A stretch of DNA of 64,000 bases from assembly GCF_025602895.1 (NCBI RefSeq), contig NW_026516205.1, positions 124,001 through 188,000 of the forward strand, read 5' to 3'. Each line of letters starts with the position of its first letter. The first letter of the stretch is position 1. This document shows positions 23,345 to 33,704 of this stretch, piece after piece. This DNA comes from Polychytrium aggregatum. Taxonomy: Eukaryota; Chytridiomycota; Chytridiomycetes; Polychytriales. A program made the position numbers and the translations under genes. The notes below the pieces were generated by a model. That model had not been told where the DNA came from. It did no database searches and worked only from the letters and a program-made list of their open reading frames with translations.

Positions 23345-24872
23345 CTACTTGCGCATCAACAGGTACAGGTTCTGGCCGACGTTGATCTCCTGCAGGGGGC
23401 GGTAGTCGCCCGAGAGCTGCATCAAAAGTCCACCAAAGGAAGCGTACACCGACCTAAGCGATCAAGATGATTGTCAGCATCCGAGGATCGACGGAGGAAG
23501 GAGCGGTTTGTGGCTGGGCCCAGACCGGAAATCGCAAGAATCACACGAACTGCTGGGTCTCGCCGTCGACATTGGCCCGTCGACTGCGACATGGCACAAA
23601 GAGAGATCGTATCGGAGGAATCGAATGGCGTATCATCGCGGATAAGCGCATCCCGAGAGCGCTACTGCAAGCAGCGGCAGACAAGGAATCGCCCGCAAGT
23701 CAGGGCGGACGACAGCAATGCTTACACTTTGGCACCAGCGGTATCGTCGTACTTGTAGACCTTTCCGTACATGACATAGTCAAAGTCATCGGCCAGGGAT
23801 CGCTGGGCTCCATTGTCCCGCCAAGAGTCCTTCTTGGCGTCATCGGCATAGCCGTCCAGCGAGAGCGACCGAGCCAGCACAAAGGTGAACTTTTCGCCAA
23901 CTTTCATCGGGTAGAGCTCGCAGTTGACATCCAACGTCAGGGTCATTTCGATGTTCTCACTCTGGCCAATAACTCGCGACACTGACCGCCCGAGTTGTTG
24001 GATGGAGGCGGCGTGGATCGGAAATGTAGCGTCAGCATCGATAGCGCAACCGACAAGATCAGATCGCTTGCTTTGAGCACAGATATCGCCCTCCCGTGCA
24101 CATTCTGTTGGAGAAGGGTGCCTCCCACGATGGATCCGCGGTTGATGACCAGCATCGTCGATGGCGAGCGTATCGTCATCCATGTTCTCCGATCGCACAA
24201 AGCCCAGGGCACGTCTGTCTATCTATCTGCCTGTCGATCTGTTTGTCTGCCTGTCGATCTGTTTGTCTGCCTGTCGATCTGTTTGTCTGCCTGTCCGTTC
24301 GTCATTTTGCTGGTCTGCTCGACTGTCCTCTGGTCGCTTCCGAGGCTGTTGGTTGGCCGACAGGATCGTGAATCTGGAGGGCGAAGGGCTAACAACAGCC
24401 CCAACGCATCGGCATCGGCCTGATATTCTCCGGCGTATCAGTCCGCTCCTGGGCACATCATTATCCAGGCGGCGTGGCCTGCTGCGGCGGAAACTACATC
24501 GGCCGATCCACAATGTTCAATGCCGCCGTCGCATGGCCGGCGATCCTGTCTGCTGATCCGGCGACATTTCCTGCATCCAGATGGCGAATCCTTCCTGCCG
24601 AGTCCTTGCCAGCGACCCAGCCTACCTCGGTCAAACTTCTTGCCATGAGGATCCATGTCGCTCACTTCGAAGACGTCTGAGAATATCTGGGCCTGGGACG
24701 GAGAGACGCTGGCCAGGTTAATGGGAGGATCCGGTGCAGCCCGCTTGTCCGAGTCAACACACCAGCGGATCACTGCACGGCGGCTTTCTCTCTGTCAATA
24801 GATATCCAAGAGATATACAACAGATGTGCGCGTCTCGCTCTGTCTCCTGTCCGCGGTCGCTACCTTTTCCAT
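23345..24872 (-). CDS. RPB8: RNA polymerases I, II and III shared subunit RPABC3 (Rpb8)
   Basis: OB-fold subunit common to the three nuclear RNA polymerases. Four exons, 24872-24864, 24692-24626, 23981-23726 and 23453-23345, give 146 residues, the length of yeast Rpb8. Sequence reads FSDVFEVSDMDPHGKKFDRV, ENIEMTLTLDVNCELYPMKV, GEKFTFVLARSLSLDG, DDFDYVMYGKVYKYDDT, VSVYASFGGLLMQLSGDY and ends LYLLMRK, all family landmarks. The first exon (ATG plus two codons) is inferred from phase and the donor that follows; the alternative is a non-ATG extension of exon 2, which I consider unlikely. The 644-base second intron contains a tandem repeat. Confidence 0.93.
24227..24296. repeat. 20-bp tandem repeat in RPB8 intron 2
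   Basis: Unit CTGCCTGTCGATCTGTTTGT, three and a half copies, preceded by TCTA tetramers. On the minus (gene) strand it is an ACAGACAAACAGATCG-type purine-rich array. Confidence 0.9.
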
Positions 24873-25220
24873 GCTGGCTGGTGAATGTGCGTGCAGTCGG
24901 TCGGTTGGTTGGTTGGTCGGTCGGATGATCGGATCTGTGACAGAGGTCCGGCGCTGGCGCATCGTTCTGCCGCGAGCAGCAAGACTTTTTTTGCTGCGAA
25001 ACACGACGCACGTGACGCGGTTGCCGCCAGCGGATTGGCTGGCTGGGATGCCGGCCGGCCATGGCTTGGCTGGCCCCGCCGGATCTTCCTGTCGCCGTTC
25101 GCTCTGATCGGCGTTGCGACCCGCAGACCACATCGATTTCGGCTGGCAGGCACGACAGAGACCGCAAGCACCGTAGACGACACGCATTGGCACCCCCTGG
25201 ACACAACCGCATCCGAAACC
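24873..25220. promoter_or_regulatory. Divergent upstream region of RPB8 and a small membrane-protein gene
   Basis: 348 bases between start codons, with a TTGG/TCGG tetramer run near 24898-24926. Suitable for a bidirectional promoter; no TATA box seen. Confidence 0.4.
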
Positions 25221-25695
25221 ATGAGCTTTTTCATGAACCTCGTTGCCAAGGACAAGCGGAGAAGGTCGGTTGAGATGGCAGAAGCGATGCCACCGTGCTG
25301 GCCCACACCACACCATGGCGAGTCAGCATCGGCAAGGAACCCGACGCCGGCGATCCCACAAAGGAGGACGCTGATGGAGTAGATGGTCCCTCTGCTGCTG
25401 CTTACACAGCTGGGCAGATGGCCAAGGACTAACTCGACCCTCCACTCACTCATGAATCGCTGCATTTCCATCAGCTGGACGGTGATCATCTCCGTGACGC
25501 CCGCGTTCCTCTATCTCAGCTACATGATGTACAAGCGAGGTGGGTATTGTGTCCGTGGCAGAATTGGCGTTCGCAAGACACTATCGCTGACGCTGTTTGT
25601 CTCTGGCGGTCCCCATCGGCTCAGTGGTGCTGGGCGAGAAGCCAAAGTCGCGGCTGGAGCTCCAGGACGAGCCGAGCAAGCCATCGGGCCTCTGA
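25221..25695 (+). CDS. Small single-pass membrane protein, unrecognised (59 residues)
   Basis: Three short exons with consistent phase and good splice sites: 25221-25264, 25475-25539, 25625-25695. The product starts MSFFMNLVAKDKRR, continues with a hydrophobic segment SWTVIISVTPAFLYLSYMMY (about residues 15-34), then KRVVLGEKPKSRLELQDEPS and a short tail ending PSGL. Positive residues flank the segment on both sides. None of the exons would be called alone; the frame, the GTCGGT and GTGGGT donors and CAG acceptors together support it. It could be a mitochondrial inner-membrane or ER small subunit; I recognise no family. Divergent from RPB8. Confidence 0.6.
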
Positions 25696-26414
25696 GCATC
25701 TGGGCGTGCTGAGGGGCAGCTTCGGATATGCAAGCCTCAGACCCAGATTGTGTCTGGCCGGTCATTGCCGATCGACGCAACCCCGATTGGATCAGCATGG
25801 ATTTGCTCCATCCCCGACTGCCAAGCACACGCAGTTCTCACACATCGCACGTACATCTGTATGATCACCCTGGCGAGGCAGCCAAAGCCATCGACAAATA
25901 CCACACAAGTTCAGCCGGAAATATCGGGGACACATCCCGTTCTTTTCTGCACGGACTGTATCTTTACATCTAAGCGGGGGGGATAATAGGCGGCGGCACA
26001 ACGGTAGGAGGGGAGACTGTACAACAAGAGCAAAAGTGAGGTCATGGTGATCGGCAATGCGACAGTGAGCGGGTGGTAAGAACCCACACTGCAACAGAGA
26101 GCCGGGATAACTAAAAAGTACCAAAAACATGAAAGATGGGCATGTGAGAGCGAGGGCAAGGATGTAGCGGGGGAGAGGAGCTTTCTACACAGCAAAGGGT
26201 CAAAGTGAATCATGAACGATCAGAGCAGGCACCAAACAGCAGAGCAGAGCAGAGCAACGCAGAAGGAAATACATTCATCCATCGGGGCTTGGCCGCAGGT
26301 CCAACGAAGGAGTAAAGGATAGAGACGACGCTAAGGGCTCTATGACGAGTCGGACTGTATTGAGGAGGGGTGGTGGTGGGCGAGACGAAAGGACGCAGCT
26401 TCTAGCACCGGCGC
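25696..26414. other. Spacer between the small membrane gene and the GPI protein gene
   Basis: Convergent 3' flanks. Short frames on both strands without family features. Includes AGAGCAGAGC-type simple sequence near 26225-26260. Confidence 0.5.
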
Positions 26415-27242
26415 TTAGAGCATAAGGAGACCACCGGCAACGGCGGCGGCAGCGGCAACAAGACCGCCGACCTTGAGGGGAGCAGCAGCCGACTTGCCAG
26501 TGGAGGAGGGGGCAGTGACACCGACAGAGACGCTGGCGGAGGCCGAGGACGACTTGGAGGCAGTGGCGGGGGCGGGAGCAGATCCAGAGGTAGCTGGGGC
26601 AGGGGCAGATCCAGAGGCCGAGCTGGCGGCTGAGGCAGGCGCAGGGGCGTTAGTTGTGCCAGGAGCAGGAGCAGGGCCATTGGTGGGTCCGGGAGCGGGA
26701 GCGTTGTCGGTGGTAGTGGCCACGGGTGCAACATCGTTACCATTGGTTCCAGGAGGAGGAGGGTTGGGAGCAGCACCGGTGGTGGTGGTGGGAACGGGAG
26801 CCGGAGCGGGCGGGTTGGCGTTGGTGGTGGCCGCAGGCGGGGGAGGAGCAGGGGCAGCGGGGTCGACCGAGAAGAAGGGGCTGGCCTTGAAGTAGCCCTT
26901 TCCGTTGCTGGCCATGATGTAGGTGTCGCCCTGAGAAGCGCTGGGGGTGAGCGAGCTCGGGATGGTGTAGGCGAGCTGGCCGGAGCTGGGGGAAGCAGTG
27001 CCGATGTACTGGTTGGCCTGCTGGCCGTTGACGGTACGGGTCAGGGTGAAGGTGAGGGTGTCGCCGAGGCTCAGGGCAGGGCCGGAGGCGGGAGAAGCGC
27101 CGACGGTCCAGGCGATGTTGATCTGCGAGCCGGCGGCAGGATGATCACCCTGGCTGGGGCTGGTGAAGGCGATGGACTCGGCGAGGGCGACGAGGGAGCC
27201 CGAGAGGACAAGCAGGGCAGTCGAGAGCGAGATGAACTTCAT
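26415..27242 (-). CDS. Ser/Thr/Pro/Ala-rich GPI-anchored cell-surface protein
   Basis: Single exon, 275 residues. Signal peptide MKFISLSTALLVLSGSLVAL with a cleavage site near ALAES. Next comes a beta-sandwich domain of about 100 residues (IAFTSPSQGDHPAAGSQINI, LTFTLTRTVNG, DTYIMASNGKGYFKASPFF) matching the fungal Ser-Thr-rich GPI-anchored membrane family (Kre9/Knh1-like N-terminal domain). Then a low-complexity stalk of Pro, Ala, Thr and Ser, probably O-glycosylated, and a hydrophobic tail (VGGLVAAAAAVAGGLLML) behind a small-residue stretch, the pattern of a GPI attachment signal. Likely on the cell wall or plasma membrane. A TATA box lies about 180 bases upstream. Confidence 0.9.
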   Translation of the reverse strand: MKFISLSTALLVLSGSLVALAESIAFTSPSQGDHPAAGSQINIAWTVGASPASGPALSLGDTLTFTLTRTVNGQQANQYIGTASPSSGQLAYTIPSSLTPSASQGDTYIMASNGKGYFKASPFFSVDPAAPAPPPPAATTNANPPAPAPVPTTTTGAAPNPPPPGTNGNDVAPVATTTDNAPAPGPTNGPAPAPGTTNAPAPASAASSASGSAPAPATSGSAPAPATASKSSSASASVSVGVTAPSSTGKSAAAPLKVGGLVAAAAAVAGGLLML

Positions 27243-27267
27243 GGCGGCCGAATTGGGAGGAGTCCGT

Positions 27268-27311
27268 GGGAAGGGTCTGGGAAGGGTCTGGGAAGGGTCT
27301 GGGAAGGGTCT
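27268..27311. repeat. 11-bp minisatellite GGGAAGGGTCT, four perfect units
   Basis: Followed by a diverged GGGCGAGGG. It lies between the TATA box and the ATG of the GPI protein gene, so probably in its 5' UTR; the G-rich strand is the template strand. Confidence 0.95.
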
Positions 27312-27327
27312 GGGCGAGGGAGGAGAA

Positions 27328-27382
27328 ATGCAAACGATATGCAAACGATATGCAAACGATATGCAAACGATATGCAGACGAT
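27328..27382. repeat. 11-bp minisatellite ATGCAAACGAT, five units
   Basis: Four perfect units and one with a single change, then a decayed GTGAGACGATG. Same 11-base period as the neighbouring array but unrelated sequence. Confidence 0.95.
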
Positions 27383-27420
27383 GTGAGACGATGTGCAGAG
27401 GACGAAGGAGGGCAAGGCGT

Positions 27421-27430
27421 GTTTTATAGG
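27421..27430 (-). promoter_or_regulatory. TATA box of the GPI protein gene
   Basis: On the minus strand the bases read CCTATAAAAC, a near-consensus TATA element at about -180 relative to the ATG. Confidence 0.6.
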
Positions 27431-28418
27431 AAAACGAGAGTCGAAAGACCAGAGCCAGCAAGGCGACTGCAAGGCAGTTGCCAGGCAGTTACTACTTGTT
27501 GCAGGTTGAAGCAAGTCGGCAGCAGCAAGAGGCGACAGCATTGGCCGCTGTGGGCGGCTAAACGCATGCAGGCGCCGTGGCCACAGACGCGCGCGATGCG
27601 TGCGACGCGTGCGCGTCGCTGCCTTAAACGCGCATCGGCCACATGGCGCGCGTCCACACACGCACCCCCGCGTCGCCAACAAAGCTTGCCATTGGTCACG
27701 GCCGGCCCCGCGCTGCTGTGCAGGCCCCACAGCCCGGCTGTGGCTCCCTCCCCCGCGCCGCGCAATGGCGTGCCACACCAACAAGGTTTCGCGTCGACTT
27801 TGGCGGAGGGTGCGTGTGCGCCGGTGGGTGAGACCGGCGCCCCTTGCCTCCACCCACAGCCCGAAGGCGCCGTGGCTGTCGCTGTGGCTGTGGCCGTTGC
27901 TGTGTCGATTGCGACTGTGGTCCTTCACGGCGTCGATGCCTTGCGTCAGCGGATCTGCTTGGTGCGGTGACTCAGACCCGAACGAGGGCGACAATCGGAT
28001 CTGATCCAGGCCAGCAGCAACCCAACACCAGCAGCCCCAACGAGTCAGCCATCCAACCATCCAACAACCATCTCGCCGTCCACCAACTCCATCCTCCTCG
28101 CCAGCGTTCGTCAAGGCCAATGGGCCAGTCTATTCAAGCAGCCAGCGGGTTGGTCCGCCAGACCAACAGATGCCTGAGGGCGTGCGGGAAAAAAGCATCG
28201 GGCACGTTGCTGCACTGTACACCGCCTGCGCCAGAAGCCGCTGCCGTCGTCTTGGTGAAAACGGCTTGGCTGTGTTGGTGGGTTGTGTGGCAAGCAGGCG
28301 CCACGAGGCAAACATGGGCGATTGGGTGGGAGAAGCAAACGAGCAGGACCAAGGATGGGAGAAGCAAACGAGCAGACCAAGGATGCGGGAGGCAGGCGAG
28401 CGAGCAGCATACGGCTCC
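27431..28418. other. CpG-rich spacer upstream of the GPI protein gene
   Basis: Very CpG-dense at about 27585-27660 (GCGCGATGCGTGCGACGCG). Contains a repeat of about 30 bases (GGAGAAGCAAACGAGCAG core) in two copies near 28330-28388. The long minus-strand frame here has no family match and I treat it as non-coding. Confidence 0.5.
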
Positions 28419-30604
28419 TTAGACGTTCTTCTTGGCCAGATGATGGTCCCGGAGCTCGTCGATCGCGTCCTCGCCGTATTCGGCACGGATCTCGGCAATC
28501 AGGTGAGTGAGCTTCTCGGCCCGCTTGACATGATGTTCGTACTCGGTCGCATCAAATCCGCGCTGGCGGTAAATCTCCTTCAGCTTGATGTTTTGCGAAA
28601 GCGACTTGAGCGAGTCGTATGTGTACTCCTGGCGGGTCAGCATGTACCAGACGTACGTGGCCAGCGCAAATCCAATGCCACAAAAGTACGTAAATGGCTC
28701 CATCACTGCCGTCGAAAGCAGCCACAAGGTTAGTTTTGGCCCTCAGACAGGAGAGCACAGACGCAGGCACCGAGCAACACCGTCCGTCCATGGCATCATC
28801 GGCACCGATATCGGCAGACCGGCGACGAAGAGCATGGCCTGGGATCTTGCACCATCTCCCCCTTCCCCGCAGGCCGCCAAACAGCCACCACCCCTCAGCC
28901 CCTTGCGAGTGCGGCATCAAACCTACCGTCCCAACCGAGCTCCCACCACGTCAGCCGGATCTGTGCCGCAGAAATGTCGCGAACGTGTCGATTAGCACTG
29001 GGCTCATGTCCCCCTCTTCCCTCTCCGGCAGCCCGCGGCGAGTGCTGAGTGGTCCGCAGCAGCAATAGCCCCGCCACCACCCTCCAGCAGCAGCAGCAGC
29101 CCACAGTACTCCGGCATACCCCTCGCTCTCAAACTCTTGTTCGCCCGACCAAGGCACCTCTCTGCCTGAGCCAAACTCGCTGCAGAACCGACACTGCCCT
29201 CACAACGTCGGCGACATCAGCACTATCAGCACCATCGGCATCATCGACAGCATCGACAGAAAGGATTCTGCAACTTACGCCAACAACCCAGTACACCAGC
29301 AAGCCGCCGAACGACAGTCGCAGAACCGACTCGGAGTAGCGGTGGGCAATCTTGTCGCAGTGGTCCTTGACCACATTCATCTCCTCGATCTTCTTTTCAA
29401 CGAAAGCCAGCTCATGCTTGAGCGGCTCCACTCGTTCTAGCGAGTGCGACGTGATGGATCGTTAGTATCGCTAATTGTGCACGTACCGTCGTCGACCAGG
29501 GCAGAGCTGGCTGTTGCATCCGAGAAACCTGTATCAAGCAGTGCCGGCTGATTTCCCGCTTGACTGCCTTTGCATGATCCCCCCACTCACTGCACGGCTC
29601 CTGCTGGCCCACTGCATGGCTATCCGTCACTGCATGATCCGATCGGCGTGTGCTTACCGAGCAGCGTAGGCAAGGCCACGAGGACGTTGAAGTTGTCGAG
29701 CTCGATGCGGAAGCCCTTTGTTTCGGACTGCGAGACCGTCGAAAGCATCTCGCGGACCAAGGTCGACGAGCTGAAGCGGGAATGCAAGTTCTTGCCGTCC
29801 GAGGTCAAGCTGTAGAAGCTGATGCGCTTGATTTCGGGAAAGTCTTGCTGGATCTGGGTGACGACGCTCGCCAGCGGCTGCGAGAACTGAAGTGCAACCG
29901 TCATCGGAATGCTGCTGGACTGAGACGGGAGCGGCAGGGTCAAGTGCGGTCTCTGGGTGCCCTTGTGGAATGAGATCTTGCCTGCCAGGGCATTTGAGTG
30001 GCGTTAGATCCTGTCGCTGGTCCTGTCGCTGGTCCTGTCGCTGGTCCTGTCGCTGGCCCTGCGTTCCAACACCTCGCTCTGGCCATTGAGCTCGGCCCTA
30101 ATCGCTCTCGGATGAGAATCGGGCGGCCACGAACGACACCACTTTCGCTTCAAGGCAACGACGAGTCGTTCCATTGTGGCAATCTGGGGACCTCGACAGG
30201 ACAACTCTCCTGGGCACCACGGCGGTCGACTACAGCAGGTTCATATCCCCTCAACCGGGTGCGCCACCACACGGCGTCCCATCCGTGGGATGCATTGGGC
30301 CCCGGCTCACCCGCACCGATCCTCTGCAGGTCGCTCGTCAGGAACTCTTACCATGGTGGAAGGCGGGCTGGGCCGCTTCGCTCGTCACAAGCGTTCGACT
30401 GCCTGTCAAGCCGAGAGTCTTCGAGACTGGATACAAAGGCACGGCGCCTCTCGCCGCTGGAAGCGGCCGGATCGAGGATGCGATCGCCGGCCGTTGGACA
30501 GGCGACAGCCCCGTCGAGAAGCGGCACAACGGAACGGCCACCTTGGGCAGCAGCGAGGACGTGCGGCCAAACCGCGAGAGCAGCGACGGTGTCCACAGTG
30601 ACAT
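28419..30604 (-). CDS. MCU: Mitochondrial calcium uniporter pore subunit MCU
   Basis: Ca2+ channel of the inner mitochondrial membrane. Five exons, 30604-30352, 29981-29658, 29436-29279, 28960-28927 and 28705-28419, give 351 residues. Exon 1 is a presequence (MSLWTPSLLSRFGRTSSLLP, Arg/Ser-rich). The N-terminal matrix domain follows (LTLPLPSQSSSIPMTVALQF, FPEIKRISFYSLTSDGK), then coiled coil EPLKHELAFVEKKIEEMN. TM1 is SFGGLLVYWVVG. The pore loop is LTWWELGWDVMEPFTYF; TM2 is YFCGIGFALATYVWYMLT. The C-terminal helix ends AEYGEDAIDELRDHHLAK. The selectivity motif is WDVMEP instead of the usual WDIMEP: the acidic Asp and Glu rings are kept, Ile is Val. A small 34-base exon encodes the first half of the pore motif. 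Confidence 0.95.
30011..30058. repeat. 12-bp repeat CTGTCGCTGGTC, four units, in MCU intron 1
   Basis: Three perfect units and a fourth ending in GCC. Confidence 0.95.
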
Positions 30605-31943
30605 TGGGGGAGATTAACAGGCAGGGATTCGCTGGCAAGCTGGGAGTCGATTGTCTGGAGCTGGACGAGAGGCAGACGGACGATGCGGATGGTGATGCGG
30701 ATGGTGATGAAATATCAATGAGGATCAGTTCGAGCAGCCAGACTCTGGCGACAGGTCCGCACAGGTCTTATAGGACAGGGCCGAGGCGAATGTATGTATT
30801 CCCTGTCCTCCCGCAGAGATCGAGACGGCACCTCTCTTTACGCCTGAAACTTACGCTGCCGAGCCGGGGAGGAGAACCAGAGCAGCATCCTCGCGCAGAG
30901 CCTCCGTGAAATAGGCCTGGCCGTGTGTGGTGGGGCCGCTGCCGCTTGTGTGTTGCTTGGCTGCTCGGAACAAGGCCAGGGCAAAACCTTCGAGGCCGAT
31001 GCGCGATTGCGTTGCGTGGTGGCTTGATCGGCCGGGGCTGCTGGCGGAACAGATCTGTGCTGCTGGCCTGCCTCGGCACCGGTGGCTGCTGCCGTGCCGA
31101 TCTGCTCTGCCAACGGCGCTGGCGACCTGTGCTGTGGGATCTGCGAGCAAATCCTGACGTGCATCAGCAGCGGCAGCGGCCTTGACTTCAGCACCAATGC
31201 CAACCTCAAGGCCCTGTTCGCTTGGCGATTCGGCCGCCACAATAGCAATATGCCTCGTCAACGGGACGGGGCTGTGGGCACAAACAACAGACGGCAAAGG
31301 AAGTGGCAGGAAAAAAGGAAGGTCGCCACAGAGCCTCCTCGCCCGAGCCGTGGCGCTCTCGATCGGCGTCCATGCATCCATGCATCCATACACTCGAAAT
31401 ACATCGCGCCGCCGCCGTGGCTGAGATCATGCATCGCACCAGGGGCCAGTGTCCAGCCGTCATGGGCTCCTTGCACTCGGCTGCGCGGACTTGCCGCGGC
31501 TGGCTTGGTCGTCATCAGCCAGGTCAGCAGCCCAGCTGCAGCTTGTGTGGATGTCTGCCATGAGCGAGGTCGCAGAGTGAAGCCGCAGAGTGAGGCCGCA
31601 ATAGCTGATATCGCTTTTATGAACCCGCTGTGCGCTGCCAGCAATCACATCGCTGTCGGACCTGCATCCCAAACTCCAATCGAGCCCCAATGACGTCGAG
31701 TGCCCAACAGTATGTCGTCAGGGCCTTTGCTTCGTGAGCTCGCCTCCGCAAGCCGGCTGTTTTCTCGAGCGTGCTGGAGCGATCCAGGTCTATTCGGCGT
31801 CGCCATCGCTGGTACTTCTGCCTGGTGTCTGCTGTCCTTCCAGTATCGATTGCCTCGTGCATCTGGGTGGCATTGTCCGCATCAATTCCCACACGATCGC
31901 AGCTTCCTCGTTCCCAGCAATCCACCGTTACTTCTGAGATCCA
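30605..31943. other. Divergent spacer between MCU and calaxin; possible Ala-rich frame
   Basis: A minus-strand frame around 30858-31240 (ending DAALVLLPGSAA) is Ala-rich and in part looks protein-like (EGFALALFRAAKQHTSGSG), but I find no ATG with a good context, no splice model and no family. A CATCCATG repeat lies near 31373-31392. I do not call a gene. Confidence 0.4.
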
Positions 31944-33388
31944 ATGGCGACCCGAATGTCCCTGGAAGACCTGATGAAGGTCACGAACTGTATGAGGCCT
32001 TGCTGGCATCCAGCGTTCACGGAGCTCGTCGAACCGCAACTGCAGGGCATGACGAGCTTCTGACGACCTTGCGCATATTAGATCGCTTGGCTTTCCGACA
32101 GTCGGATCGATAGCAGGACATTTGCTCGTTTGGCCATCCTTTCCGATGGCCCATACCTCGGCCATGTCTCGCTTCTCACTTTAATCTTGGCGCTTCCATC
32201 ACCAGTCTCCCGGCCAGAACTCGAGCTTCTGTCTCGGAAATTCTCCGAACTCTGTCTGCACAACGAAAAGATTGACCGTGCAAAGTTTCGAGACCTGCTC
32301 GCCGACACATTCGAGGTTGACGACTCGCTGCTGATGGATCGAGGTAACGAGGCTCGCTGGGAGGCCACGACGCTCGACTCGCTCGCACGGGCATTCGGCA
32401 TTGATCCCGCACTTGACTAGAGCGAGTGGCTCATGCTCATTGCGCCGATGGATATGGGACAGTCTTCCGATGCTTCGATGTCGATGCCGACAACTACATT
32501 GCCCACGACGAGTTCATGAAAGGCATGTCCGTCTTTCTCAAGGGCCGCTACGAAGAGCGCATGAAATGTAAGGTCTCAAGAGGGCCAGGTTCGAGAGATC
32601 CGGCTCTCGGTTCCTGTGCGGCTGCATTGCCAATGGTATTATACGTTGAATAGGTGCGTGGGGGCAATGAAAGGACCAGTGCCCTCCGCTGACGCCTCCA
32701 ACCAACCTTGGCATTCTCCAGTCTGCTTCAGGGTCTATGACTTGAATGGTGACCGATACATCTCCAAGGAGGAGATGTTCCAGATGCTCAAAAACTGCCT
32801 CGTCAAAGGGGCCGAAGAAGACGAAGACGGCGTCAAGGACCTCGTTGACCTGGTCTTGAAGAAACTCGACGAAGATCGCGACGGACGAGTGTCTGAGGCA
32901 GACTGGACCAGCGCCATCACCAAAGAATCGCTGTTGATGGAGGCATTTGGCCCCTGTCTACCGACAGCCAAGGTACGCCATCGACGCTCCCACCCTCCTC
33001 CGTGCTTGAGCAACATCGCTCGACGATCACAGCCAGGTGTCTGGAATCTTGCCCGGTCTCAATCCAACACGACTATGTTCCGGCCTTGCTTTCCCAGACC
33101 ATCGAGCGCTATCTCGACCTTGGTCAAAGCGACCCCAAGCTGCTGACGCCGTCTGCATCTACTGTCGCGGCAGTACATGCCTACGGGCGCGACGGATTGG
33201 GTCTCCCACCGCCTGTCCCAAAGCTCCCATCGACGCATGTCCATCCGCATGCCAACTACCGACCGAAGCGAGTGACAGTGGCCCCGGCCGCGAATGTGCC
33301 CATTGTGATGGCTCTTCCCAAGCCCGGGGCGGGACACCCTCCCCCGATCGTTCGAAAGTCAAAGGCTGCCGCGGCTCCCGCACAGTAG
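31944..33388 (+). CDS. Calaxin / EFCAB1-like EF-hand protein of the outer dynein arm docking complex
   Basis: Ca2+-binding regulator that sits at outer-arm dynein in motile cilia. Exons 31944-31989, 32206-32343, 32463-32567 and 32722-32972 join in phase and give [20 protein letters not shown], then [40 protein letters not shown], three EF-hand loops ([36 protein letters not shown]) and the very specific [14 protein letters not shown] near the end. The motif EAFGPCLP and the long helix after loop 2 ([20 protein letters not shown]) distinguish calaxin from calcineurin B and frequenin. The last exon is uncertain: in-phase acceptors give tails ending at 33146, 33388 or 33411; the 33388 reading (tail ending KAAAAPAQ) looks most protein-like but needs a weak GAG acceptor at about 33010. 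Confidence 0.85.
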
Positions 33389-33704
33389 CCGCCAAGCACT
33401 GCTATCCCTGACTTGACTTTGATCGTGTTCACATGCCACGTGTTCATCCAACAGCTGCTCCCATACCATCACGCGCTCTGTCCCTGAGAGATCGTAGGCT
33501 GTCCCAGAGGTTGGAACCATGGTTCATGGAGCATTCATAAAATCGTCCAATCTATCGCCTGTTTCATCTAGCCTGCATGCAAATATAGAAAACCAATACT
33601 ACTCCATTGCTGAATACGGGCGAGTCGCAAGTTCACACAGCCTCCAAGCTTGGTGCATGATTGCGACAGCGTGCGAGACGCAGTCGAGGCTGTGGGTGCG
33701 TCTA

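Noticed and set aside
24210-24300. CRISPR-like array
   Set aside because: The repeated units are adjacent without unique spacers, in an intron of a eukaryotic gene.
27421-27660. Possible tRNA or snRNA gene in the GC-rich block
   Set aside because: I could not find A/B boxes in correct spacing or a cloverleaf by eye; GC richness alone is not evidence.
27239-28120. 293-codon minus-strand frame upstream of the GPI gene
   Set aside because: Translates the two 11-bp arrays and a CpG-rich promoter; not coding.
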